This document shows, in pieces, positions 1 through 6,466 of a stretch of 19,667 bases of DNA (the first letter of the stretch is position 1; every line of letters begins with the position of its first letter). The translations under genes and the position numbers were made by a program. The DNA is from an uncultured Oscillospiraceae bacterium (GTDB lineage: Bacteria; Bacillota; Clostridia; Oscillospirales; Ruminococcaceae): contig CAKSPH010000040.1 in assembly GCA_934481355.1 (NCBI GenBank), positions 1-19,667 on the forward strand. The letters run 5' to 3'. The notes beneath the pieces are model-generated. The model saw only the letters and a list, made by a program, of their open reading frames with translations. It was not told the DNA's origin and ran no database searches.

Positions 1-109
1 GTATAGCCCCCGCCCACATCATCCCGGACTTTGTACTTGCAAGAAGCACGCAGCCACCTATTGATATCAGAATTCCTGATGCTACTGCCTTTTTTATATC
101 TGTTAACAT
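1..109 (-). CDS. Probable formate/nitrite transporter family membrane protein, N-terminal part only
   Basis: This is a partial gene, cut by the left window edge; 36 codons are visible. It begins with ATG at 109 behind a GGAGG site four bases upstream. The translation starts MLTDIKKAVASGILISIGG and continues as a hydrophobic segment with a KSGMMWAGAI stretch. A short basic N-terminus followed by a membrane helix rich in small residues resembles the start of formate/nitrite channel (FNT) proteins found in Clostridia, but too little is present to prove it. It lies 29 bases after rlmD on the same strand, with no terminator seen between, so it may be the third gene of the prfB operon. Any other small inner-membrane protein remains possible. 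Confidence 0.5.
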   Translation of the reverse strand, partial: MLTDIKKAVASGILISIGGCVLLASTKSGMMWAGAI

Positions 110-138
110 ATAGCCTCCGATTTTTGTTCACACATTAA

Positions 139-1512
139 TTATATATTTTTTTCTAGAAGAACCACGCACTCCACATGGCTTGTCCTCGGAAACAGGTCGA
201 ACGGACGAACTTTCTGCGCGGTATAACCAAGCTCCGAAAGCTTCTTGCAGTCCCTTGCTGCCGTAGCCGGATTGCAGGAGATCATCACGATACGCCCCGG
301 CTGCATTCCCGCGCAGGCAGTAAGCGTATCCTCACTGCAGCCTTTGCGCGGCGGGTCAAGGATTATAACATCGGGGCGCTCCCCTGTCTTTTCCAGCTTT
401 GCCGCCGCATGACCTGCGTCAGCGCAGACAAATTCCGCATTTTCTATTGAATTGCGACGCGCGTTAGCTTTTGCATTTTCAACTGCCTCCGGCACAATTT
501 CAGCGCCGATAAGCCTTCTCACTTTGTCTGCCATGGATAATCCGATAGTTCCTGCACCGCAGTAGAGGTCAAGCACCAGTTTTCCCTCAGGCTCGGCAAA
601 TTCCGCAGCCTGACGATAAAGCGCCTCCGCCGCCGGAGTATTCACCTGATAGAACGATCTGGGGGAAATCTCAACCTTAACGCCGCACATTTCATCGGAA
701 ATATCTGCTTTTCCGGCAATGAGTATCTCCTCGTTTCCAAGTATCACGTTCGTGCGTTCACGGTTAAGATTGAGAACAACTCCGGTTATCTGTGGGAAGC
801 GCTCTGTTACCTTATTCGCGAGTTTTGCGAACTCCGGGACCTTTCTTCGCGCAACAATGCAAAGGCAGATTTCTCCGCTGTAATGGCCGCGCCTGAGATA
901 GATATGACGCATTACTCCCTCGTGTTTTTCCTCATTGTAGACTGATATTTTCAGTTCGTCCACAAGAGAAGTGACATAACCTGTTATTTCGGCGAAAATA
1001 TCCGGCTGAAGCGCGCAGTCGTCCACCGGAATTACCCTGTGACTGCGCTCCGAATAAAATCCGCACACAGTTTTCCCATTCTGCTTTGAAACAGGCATCT
1101 GGAGCTTATTGCGGTATCCCTCAGGGTTCTCGCTTCCGCGAATGGAAATTATCTCCGGGGAAAGTCCGCCTATCCTTGAAAATGCGTCACGGACAAAACT
1201 TTCCTTGGCACGCAGCTCCGCTTCATAAGAGATATGCCGGAAGCAGCAGCCGCCGCACTTACCATATGAAGGGCAGTCATTCTGTATGCGGTCGGGCGAG
1301 GAAGTAAGCAGAGCTTCAGTCCTGCCGTAGGCAACATTCTTCAGCACCTTCAGAACACGGCAGGAAATCACGTCGCCGACCGCAGTAAATGGCACAAAAA
1401 CAGCCATTCCCCTGCCATCAGTGTTTTCTTCACAATAGTGTCCCACGCCGTTTCCATCGTTGGAAAGTCCGGTTATTTCAAGTGTGATTATCTGGTTCTT
1501 TTCAAGAGGCAT
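139..1512 (-). CDS. rlmD: 23S rRNA (uracil-C5)-methyltransferase, RlmD/RumA family
   Basis: This SAM-dependent enzyme makes 5-methyluridine in 23S rRNA (U1939 in E. coli numbering; Firmicute members, RlmCD, may also act on U747). At 457 residues it is of normal length. An N-terminal TRAM-like RNA-binding domain covers about 1-68. Four cysteines for a [4Fe-4S] cluster are seen at C80, C86, C89 and C166. The SAM site is LDLYCGAGTIGL (314-325), followed by DPPRKG (386-391). The catalytic nucleophile is C413 in SCNP and the probable general base is E448 in HVE. Its ATG shares one base with the TAA of prfB (TAATG), and GGTGAG just upstream lies inside the end of prfB, so the two genes are probably translationally coupled. 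Which uridines it modifies cannot be told from sequence alone. Confidence 0.93.
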   Translation of the reverse strand: MPLEKNQIITLEITGLSNDGNGVGHYCEENTDGRGMAVFVPFTAVGDVISCRVLKVLKNVAYGRTEALLTSSPDRIQNDCPSYGKCGGCCFRHISYEAELRAKESFVRDAFSRIGGLSPEIISIRGSENPEGYRNKLQMPVSKQNGKTVCGFYSERSHRVIPVDDCALQPDIFAEITGYVTSLVDELKISVYNEEKHEGVMRHIYLRRGHYSGEICLCIVARRKVPEFAKLANKVTERFPQITGVVLNLNRERTNVILGNEEILIAGKADISDEMCGVKVEISPRSFYQVNTPAAEALYRQAAEFAEPEGKLVLDLYCGAGTIGLSMADKVRRLIGAEIVPEAVENAKANARRNSIENAEFVCADAGHAAAKLEKTGERPDVIILDPPRKGCSEDTLTACAGMQPGRIVMISCNPATAARDCKKLSELGYTAQKVRPFDLFPRTSHVECVVLLEKNI

Positions 1513-2624
1513 TATATCTCACCGAGGCTCTTTGCCTTAAGGTAGGCATATATGAATCCGTCGATGTCACCGTCCATTACTGCCTGAATATTGCCGCTCT
1601 CAAATCCGGTTCTGGTATCCTTGGCAAGTGTGTACGGCATGAAAACATAGGAGCGTATCTGGCTGCCCCACTCGATCTTGAGCTGCACGCCCTTGATGTC
1701 GCTTATCTTCTCGAGGTGCTCGCGCTCCTTGATCTCAACCAGCTTGGACATAAGCATTTTCATACAGAAGTCACGGTTCTGAACCTGTGAACGCTGAGTC
1801 TGGCAGGCAACGACGATTCCTGTCGGCTTGTGGATAAGTCTTACGGCAGAGGAGGTCTTGTTGATGTGCTGTCCGCCTGCGCCGCTGGCACGGAACACTT
1901 CCATAATGATATCCTCGTCGCGTATTTCAACGGAAACGTCCTTCTCAATCTCCGGCATGACCTCGACGCTGGCGAAGCTGGTGTGTCTTCTTCCTGCCGC
2001 GTCAAACGGAGAAACGCGCACAAGCCTGTGCACGCCGTTCTCGGATTTCAGGAAGCCATAAGCGTTAAAGCCCTGAATATGGAGAGATGCGCTCTTTATT
2101 CCCGCTTCCTCGCCGTCCAGCATATCAAGTACCTCGACCTTGAAGCCATGTCTGTCTGCCCACTTGGTGTACATTCTGACAAGCATCGATACCCAGTCCT
2201 GAGCTTCGGTACCGCCAGCGCCGGCATGGAACGTCAGAATCGCATTTGAGCTGTCGTATTCGCCGGTAAGCAGGGTAGCAAGCTTCTGCTCCTCAAACTC
2301 TGTCCTGACCTTTTCGGCAAGCTCGTTTACTTCTGCGACGGCGCTGTCGTCGTTTTCCTCCTCGGCAAGTTCTATCATTGCAAGGACATCGTCGTGATTC
2401 GTCTTAAGCCTGTTAAAGTCATCAATTATATTCTTGTACTGTCCTATCTGCTGCTGAACAGCCTGCGCCTTTTCTGCGTCGTCCCAGAATCCAGGCTCGG
2501 TGGACTTCATTTCAAGCTCGTCTACCTTTATTTTTAATCCGTCAAGGTTCAGCGCGCCCCTTAATTCTTCAATCTGCGGTGTAAGCGCTTCCATCGCAAG
2601 TCTGGTTTCATCGTACTGTATCAT
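1512..2624 (-). CDS. prfB: Peptide chain release factor 2 (RF2), no programmed frameshift
   Basis: RF2 reads UAA and UGA stop codons and triggers peptide release on the ribosome. The 370-residue protein is full length in one frame. Diagnostic motifs are SPF at the anticodon-mimic (VSPFDAAGRRHTSF) and GGQ in GAGGQHINKTSS; the RF2-type WGSQIRSYVF lies near the C-terminus. The start ATG at 2624 is preceded by AGGAGA, and a strong promoter lies about 70 bases further upstream. In most bacteria prfB carries an in-frame UGA near codon 25 that needs a +1 shift (CUU UGA C). Here the region reads LRGALNLDG without a stop, although AGGGG, resembling the stimulatory Shine-Dalgarno-like element, is still present. 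RF2 is therefore not autoregulated by that frameshift here. First gene of the prfB-rlmD operon. Confidence 0.97.
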   Translation of the reverse strand: MIQYDETRLAMEALTPQIEELRGALNLDGLKIKVDELEMKSTEPGFWDDAEKAQAVQQQIGQYKNIIDDFNRLKTNHDDVLAMIELAEEENDDSAVAEVNELAEKVRTEFEEQKLATLLTGEYDSSNAILTFHAGAGGTEAQDWVSMLVRMYTKWADRHGFKVEVLDMLDGEEAGIKSASLHIQGFNAYGFLKSENGVHRLVRVSPFDAAGRRHTSFASVEVMPEIEKDVSVEIRDEDIIMEVFRASGAGGQHINKTSSAVRLIHKPTGIVVACQTQRSQVQNRDFCMKMLMSKLVEIKEREHLEKISDIKGVQLKIEWGSQIRSYVFMPYTLAKDTRTGFESGNIQAVMDGDIDGFIYAYLKAKSLGEI

Positions 2625-2692
2625 CTAGTTTCTCCTGTATAATTTATTGTCACAAAGTATTTCTGTATATAAAAATACCCATTATCTATATT

Positions 2693-2721
2693 AGTATATC
2701 ACAAATCTGATGATTTTGCAA
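2693..2721 (-). promoter_or_regulatory. Sigma-A promoter of prfB operon
   Basis: On the minus strand, TTGCAA (2721-2716), a 17-base spacer and TATACT (2698-2693) make a good housekeeping promoter. It lies about 70 bases before the prfB ATG. The leader between them is AT-rich and shows no strong hairpin. Confidence 0.8.
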
Positions 2722-2747
2722 TACCTATTACTATTTTTTTGCAAAAC

Positions 2748-2789
2748 AAAAACCGCCTGAAAATCGGCGGCGGAATTTATTCCAGGCGG
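2748..2789 (-). terminator. Intrinsic terminator-like hairpin upstream of prfB promoter
   Basis: On the minus strand CCGCCTG (2789-2783) can pair with CAGGCGG (2759-2753) and is followed by TTTTTGTTTT. The loop is long (23 nt) and itself GC-rich. It would stop leftward transcription before the prfB promoter, so it ends whatever is transcribed from the tRNA side. Confidence 0.55.
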
Positions 2790-2798
2790 AAAGCTGGC

Positions 2799-2930
2799 AC
2801 AGCGGATTTCCGCAGTATCTATGCCGTAGCGGAACAATCCACTAAACCGCTGTCACGGCGCACGAGATTTTTCGGTTTTTGCGGGAAACTTCCTGCAAGG
2901 AAACAACCTAAATTCCCACAGCAAAAACGG
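2799..2930. repeat. Inverted repeats in the prfB/tRNA-Leu spacer
   Basis: No protein is credible in the spacer from about 2790 to 2920. Two consecutive hairpins are visible. The first has ACAGCGG (2799-2805) with CCGCTGT (2847-2853), enclosing TTCCGC (2808-2813) with GCGGAA (2829-2834). The second has GTTTTTGC (2875-2882) with GCAAAAAC (2921-2928), enclosing GGGAA/TTCCC and TTCCT/AGGAA (2890-2902). Part of the second overlaps the U-tract of the tRNA terminator. Either strand could carry the structure, and no promoter of its own is obvious. Confidence 0.5.
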
Positions 2931-2950
2931 CAGTCCCACTCCGGGACTGC
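2923..2950 (-). terminator. Intrinsic terminator of tRNA-Leu
   Basis: On the minus strand GCAGTCCC (2950-2943) pairs with GGGACTGC (2937-2930) around a GGAGT loop. CG and five T residues (2927-2923) follow. It lies about 50 bases past the tRNA 3' end and is the most convincing terminator for that transcript. Confidence 0.8.
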
Positions 2951-2965
2951 TGAGAAAAATCGGAT

Positions 2966-2995
2966 GTTTTGCCGCAATTTTCATTGCGGCAAAAC
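2966..2995 (-). repeat. Perfect 12-bp inverted repeat directly 3' of tRNA-Leu
   Basis: GTTTTGCCGCAA (2966-2977) and TTGCGGCAAAAC (2984-2995) form a perfect stem with a 6-base loop, two bases after the encoded CCA. No clean U-tract adjoins it, so it is more likely a processing or protecting hairpin in the tRNA trailer, or a partial terminator ahead of the one at 2923-2950. Confidence 0.6.
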
Positions 2996-2997
2996 GT

Positions 2998-3084
2998 TGG
3001 TGCCGGTAGCGGGGGTCGAACCCGCACGCCATCGCTGGCAAAGGATTTTGAGTCCTCCTCGTCTGCCAATTCCAACATACCGGC
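2998..3084 (-). tRNA. tRNA-Leu (anticodon CAA), CCA encoded
   Basis: The minus strand folds as a class II tRNA. The acceptor stem is GCCGGTA/TACCGGC with discriminator A and an encoded CCA (3000-2998). The D arm contains AATTGGCAGAC. The anticodon loop CTCAAAA has CAA at 3050-3048 on a GAGGA/TCCTT stem. A long variable arm has GCCA/TGGC, and the T arm is GCGGG-TTCGACC-CCCGC. The anticodon reads UUG leucine codons. It is a single-gene transcript with its own promoter and terminator. Confidence 0.97.
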
Positions 3085-3111
3085 TTATTCCGGCGACAAG
3101 CACCGGATATT

Positions 3112-3140
3112 ATTTTAACACAAAAGCAGAGTTTTGTCAA
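3112..3140 (-). promoter_or_regulatory. Sigma-A promoter of tRNA-Leu
   Basis: On the minus strand TTGACA (3140-3135), 17 bases and TAAAAT (3117-3112) make a near-consensus promoter. The predicted start is near 3105, leaving a leader of about 20 bases that contains a short TCCGG/CCGGA hairpin just before the tRNA. Confidence 0.85.
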
Positions 3141-3146
3141 CCTCTG

Positions 3147-3494
3147 TCACAGGGAGGTCACAATGTTACTGCTGAGAATTGCGGCAAGCGCCACATTGAA
3201 TGTATTCGCAATGGTAATGTAACTCACGCGGGTCTTCCTGTTCCTGAACCCGTTAGAAACAAGCCCCAGCCATACGCAGGAAATCCCGACAGCGGCAATC
3301 ATTACAATAACCCCGACCATACTGCTGACAGTAATTTTAAGCACTTCATTCAGCAGAAAGTTCATAACAACGTAAGACAAGGGCACCAGCACAAGCGGAA
3401 GCGTAGCCCATAGCCACTGTATATGCCTCCTGCGCCAGAAAATAAACGACATTATCAGGATTATCCCGACTATGACTATGCATTCTATCGTCAT
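3147..3494 (-). CDS. Small hypothetical membrane protein, three predicted helices
   Basis: The 115-residue protein is of unknown function. The ATG at 3494 follows GGAGGTG six to seven bases upstream, which supports a real gene. Hydrophobic segments lie at about 3-20, 28-48 and 57-79, with basic patches RRRH at 21-24 and FRNRKTR after the third, as expected for a cytoplasmic-membrane protein. The C-terminal 25 residues are amphipathic. It is 15 bases downstream of the 70-residue membrane protein, so the two are probably co-transcribed and may act together. I recognise no family motif. The stop is six bases from the -35 box of the tRNA-Leu promoter. Confidence 0.8.
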   Translation of the reverse strand: MTIECIVIVGIILIMSFIFWRRRHIQWLWATLPLVLVPLSYVVMNFLLNEVLKITVSSMVGVIVMIAAVGISCVWLGLVSNGFRNRKTRVSYITIANTFNVALAAILSSNIVTSL

Positions 3495-3509
3495 AAGAAC
3501 ACCTCCGTA

Positions 3510-3722
3510 TCACTCTGCGGACTGAACCGTCACCTCAGCAGTTTGTACATCGCCTGCCGGGCTGTCAGCGGAAACTCCGTCAGAGGCTGTCGGAAGCGCC
3601 CAGCCGAGATCCTTTGATGTCCATGTGAGCGCAAAAACCAGCGCGCATATCGCCAGAATAATCACTATCATTATTATGTTAAGCACCTTGATATAAGTCG
3701 GAAGCTTCGGACGATCTGACAT
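3510..3722 (-). CDS. Small hypothetical single-pass membrane protein
   Basis: The 70-residue protein is of unknown function. The start ATG at 3722 follows GGAGGG. A basic N-terminus (MSDRPKLPTYIK) leads into one membrane helix at about 12-33, then a WTSK turn and a 35-residue polar, acidic tail, so the tail probably faces outside. It has its own good promoter (3757-3785) and leads a two-gene operon with the 115-residue membrane protein. It could be a membrane adaptor or small subunit, but nothing in the sequence tells which. Confidence 0.78.
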   Translation of the reverse strand: MSDRPKLPTYIKVLNIIMIVIILAICALVFALTWTSKDLGWALPTASDGVSADSPAGDVQTAEVTVQSAE

Positions 3723-3756
3723 TTTTATCCCTCCGGAATCAGTGAATATTATATAT

Positions 3757-3785
3757 ATTATATCTCAATTTCAGGGAAAATGCAA
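3757..3785 (-). promoter_or_regulatory. Sigma-A promoter of the small membrane protein pair
   Basis: On the minus strand TTGCAT (3785-3780), 17 bases and TATAAT (3762-3757) precede the 70-residue gene by about 35 bases. The -10 is a perfect match. Confidence 0.8.
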
Positions 3786-3799
3786 GCACTTTTCTTATG

Positions 3800-3973
3800 G
3801 TAACCTCTGAAAACCGGTTTGAAAAGTGAAAATGGGAAAAGTGCGCCGAATGCTATGAAAGCCTCCAAGTAAAGCTGTATGCCTTACCAGGAGGTGCAGC
3901 ACGATGCTGCATAGCGAAATAACCGGGCGTGTGCTAAACATATTTTCACTCAAACAAGGTTTTTAGAGATTAC
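3800..3973 (+). ncRNA. Candidate structured RNA or hairpin element with long basal stem and branched head
   Basis: The element fills the gap between the DUF2344 gene and the small membrane operon and has no credible protein. Read on the plus strand, a long basal stem is built of GTAA/TTAC (3800-3803 with 3970-3973), CTCTGAAAACC/GGTTTTTAGAG (3805-3815 with 3958-3968), GTTTG/CAAAC (3817-3821 with 3951-3955) and AGTGAAAAT/ATTTTCACT (3825-3833 with 3942-3950). Above it come GTGCGCC/GGCGTGT (3841-3847 with 3926-3932), GCTATG/CATAGC (3852-3857 with 3910-3915) and two arms: CCTCC/GGAGG (3862-3866 with 3890-3894) and CAGCA/TGCTG (3897-3901 with 3905-3909). Four of these pairs are G-U on the plus strand and would be A-C mismatches on the minus strand, hence the strand call. 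No promoter was found for it. A small transposable element with inverted ends is the main alternative. Confidence 0.5.
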
Positions 3974-3974
3974 A

Positions 3975-4604
3975 TTATTCAAATTCCCGGTTTCCGCTGA
4001 AAATATTAGTGCGAACTATTTTAAGGCGCTTTACCCGCTCGCCGTATTGTGCGGTGTATGCCTCGAAAATCAGCGCCGGGTTTATGTTGAAGCTGTTTCC
4101 AGCAGGGAGCGTGACTTCAAGGACCTCGCCGTCAAGCTTCACGTCGGACATCAGCGGCTTAAGGTCAACTATGGTGCTCCCTTTTTTGGTGCGCTTTTCG
4201 ACGTTTATCTGCTCCTTTTCGCAGAGCGCCCGGAGTTTATCCGGCTCTGCGGAGCTCTCAATGCGGTAGCGCGCCGCCGTGATGTCCGTGTTCTTGTCCT
4301 TCGGCACGGTTATCTCCGTCACCCGGATATCCGACGGAAGAGCCGCGTTGAGCTTCTCCATCACCTCGCTGTACGGCACGTCCTCGGTCAGGCGGAAATC
4401 CATCGCTTCGTGCAGACCCTCCTGCCCCAGCGAAAGCGGGAGCATGAACGTGACGTAGGTCCTCGGGTTGAAACCTTCAGTCTGCCAGATAGGAAGCTTC
4501 GTGCGCTTCATCGCGCGTATTATAACGCCGCTCAGGTCAAGGTGCGAGATGTATTTCGCCCTGCCCGTCTTGGAAAAGAACGCCCTTGTATTAACGGATG
4601 GCAC
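3975..4604 (-). CDS. DUF2344 (TIGR03936) radical-SAM-associated protein
   Basis: The protein is about 209 residues and belongs to the DUF2344 family, found beside or fused to TIGR03960 radical SAM enzymes; its biochemical role is not established. The motif KTGRAKYISHLDL near the N-terminus and GFNPRTYVTFMLPLSLG at about 40-56 are typical. I chose the GTG at 4604, nine to eleven bases after AGGAGGTG. A GTG at 4616 also lies in frame, but it sits inside that ribosome site. The start overlaps the end of the upstream radical SAM gene by 14 bases, which points to translational coupling and a shared complex. Last gene of the operon starting at 10475. Confidence 0.88.
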   Translation of the reverse strand: MPSVNTRAFFSKTGRAKYISHLDLSGVIIRAMKRTKLPIWQTEGFNPRTYVTFMLPLSLGQEGLHEAMDFRLTEDVPYSEVMEKLNAALPSDIRVTEITVPKDKNTDITAARYRIESSAEPDKLRALCEKEQINVEKRTKKGSTIVDLKPLMSDVKLDGEVLEVTLPAGNSFNINPALIFEAYTAQYGERVKRLKIVRTNIFSGNREFE

Positions 4605-6450
4605 GGCAGATATCACCTCCTACGCATTTTGCAACGCCGCAATTTGAACACTTCTCACGGCAGTTCGGGGTAGTTATCCCCTGATGAGCGCGCTTGTTTT
4701 CCTCCACAAGGAACTCATGGCTGACAAGCATATCAATGTGGCTCCATGGAGCAACTTCATCATAACTGCGGCGGCGGTTCGCATAAAAACTCATGTCAAG
4801 CCCACATTCTTCAAATGCCTCTTTCCACGCGTCAAACTTGAAATACTCGTCCCAGCTGTCCAGCTTACAGCCCCTTTTCCATGCGGCGTAAATCGCCTTT
4901 CCGACCCGGCGGTCGCCCCGGGCGAGCACTGCTTCAATAAGCGAAAGGTCGTATTTCGACCAGCTTATCACGATCTTGCGGTCGTTGTTAATGGATTTCA
5001 GGTGCTTCTGGCGCTCCTTTACGCCCTCCTCGTCAAGCTGCGGTTCGAACTCGAACGGCGTGAACGGCTTCGGGATAAATGTGGAGAGCGAAACCGAAAC
5101 TCCCGGTCTGCCCTTTGCATGATTCGGAGTCGCATAGAACTCCTCGATAACCGCCTTGGCGAGATTGTAGACTCCCTCGACGTCCTCCAAGGTTTCGGTG
5201 GGAAGTCCCATCATGAAGTACAGCTTGATGTTGGTGTAGCCGCCCTCGAAAGCTATCTTCACGCTGTCCATGACGTTCTTTTCGGTGACGTTCTTGTTAA
5301 TGACATCGCGGATCCTCTGGGTTCCTCCCTCCGGGGCGAACGTCAGCCCGGATTTGCGCACGTCCGTGATTTTTTTCAGCACATCCTCGCTGAACCGGTC
5401 GATTCTGAGGGACGGCAGGGACAGGTTTATTTTCTCGGCAGTGGTGTAATCGGTGAGCTCAGTCAGGAGTCCCACGATATCCTTATAGTCGCCGGTGGAG
5501 AGGGACGACAGCGAAACCTCGTCATATCCCGTATTCTCGCACAGCGCCTTTGTCTGAGCCAGAATATTGTCCTTGCCCTTTTCACGGTAGGGTCGGTAGA
5601 TGAACCCCGCCTGACAGAAACGGCAGCCGCGTATACAGCCGCGGAGCACCTCCACAACGGCGCGGTCGTGGACTATCTGCGTGAACGGAACAACAAAATT
5701 ATCCGGAGCGTACACCTTGTCAAAGTCCTTGATTATGCGCTTCCTTACCTTTGCGGGAGCGCCGTCCTTCGGGGTTATAGCCTTTACCGTGCCGTCCTCG
5801 TTGTACTCAATGTCGTACAGCGACGGAACGTAAATTCCCTCTATCTGCGCCGCCCTGCGCAGGAACTCCCGGCGGGTCGCGCCCTCCTTCTTGCACTGCT
5901 CCATGAGCCGCATGAATTCAAGGTTCATCTCCTCGCCCTCGCCTATCGCGAAGAAATCGAAAAAATCCGCCAGCGGCTCCGGGTTGCATACGCAGGGACC
6001 GCCCGCCATGACTATCGGTGTCAGCCCGGTGCGGTCCCTTGCCAGCACGGGGACTCCGGCAAGGTCAAGCATTTCAAGGATATTCGTGTAGCTCATCTCG
6101 TATTGCAGGGTGAAGCCTATGAAATCGAAATCCTTTATCGGGTCGAGGCTCTCCAGCGCGTACAGCGGGATGTTCCGGGCGCGCATCTGCTCCTCCATGT
6201 CCGGGAGGGGCATGAAAACGCGCTCGCACCAGTAATTCGGGACTGCGTTCTTCAGCCCGTAGAGTATCTTCATTCCGAGGTGGGACATTCCGATCTCATA
6301 GGTGTCAGGAAAGCAGAACGCGAACCTTATGTCCACCTTGGACTTATCCTTTACCACCGAGCCTGTTTCACCGCCGATGTATCTCGAAGGCTTCTGTACG
6401 TCAAGCAGGAACTCGTCCAGCCTGTCCATCATTGAGGGATTTTCCGGCAT
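4591..6450 (-). CDS. TIGR03960-family radical SAM protein
   Basis: This is a radical SAM protein of unknown reaction. With the start at 6450 it has 619 residues. The N-terminal part has the B12-binding-like fold region seen in this family, with FPDTYEIGMSHLG and GGPCVCNPEPLADFFD. The cluster motif CIRGCRFC gives C272, C276 and C279. The extreme C-terminus has a cysteine cluster (CREKCSNCGVAKC), probably a second metal site. ATG at 6450 was chosen because GGAG lies nine bases before it and the protein then begins as family members do; ATGs at 6483 and 6465 are in frame, but the first overlaps metH. The protein begins 16 bases after metH and overlaps its DUF2344 partner. Partners of this type are sometimes fused into one chain; here they are separate. 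Confidence 0.9.
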   Translation of the reverse strand: MPENPSMMDRLDEFLLDVQKPSRYIGGETGSVVKDKSKVDIRFAFCFPDTYEIGMSHLGMKILYGLKNAVPNYWCERVFMPLPDMEEQMRARNIPLYALESLDPIKDFDFIGFTLQYEMSYTNILEMLDLAGVPVLARDRTGLTPIVMAGGPCVCNPEPLADFFDFFAIGEGEEMNLEFMRLMEQCKKEGATRREFLRRAAQIEGIYVPSLYDIEYNEDGTVKAITPKDGAPAKVRKRIIKDFDKVYAPDNFVVPFTQIVHDRAVVEVLRGCIRGCRFCQAGFIYRPYREKGKDNILAQTKALCENTGYDEVSLSSLSTGDYKDIVGLLTELTDYTTAEKINLSLPSLRIDRFSEDVLKKITDVRKSGLTFAPEGGTQRIRDVINKNVTEKNVMDSVKIAFEGGYTNIKLYFMMGLPTETLEDVEGVYNLAKAVIEEFYATPNHAKGRPGVSVSLSTFIPKPFTPFEFEPQLDEEGVKERQKHLKSINNDRKIVISWSKYDLSLIEAVLARGDRRVGKAIYAAWKRGCKLDSWDEYFKFDAWKEAFEECGLDMSFYANRRRSYDEVAPWSHIDMLVSHEFLVEENKRAHQGITTPNCREKCSNCGVAKCVGGDICRAIR

Positions 6451-6466
6451 TTTATCTTTCTCCATC

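Noticed and set aside
2739..3413. A 224-codon open frame on the plus strand
   Set aside because: It crosses the tRNA-Leu gene, its terminator and promoter, and most of a membrane protein gene on the other strand.
3841..3935. A GEMM (cyclic-di-GMP-I) riboswitch, suggested by AAAGCCTCC
   Set aside because: The rest of the GEMM core was not found, and the surrounding pairing is a different, three-way branched form.
4684..6435. A 583-codon open frame on the plus strand
   Set aside because: It runs antisense to the radical SAM gene with CIRGCRFC and other family motifs, has no ribosome site, and its translation looks like a shadow frame with no recognisable domain.
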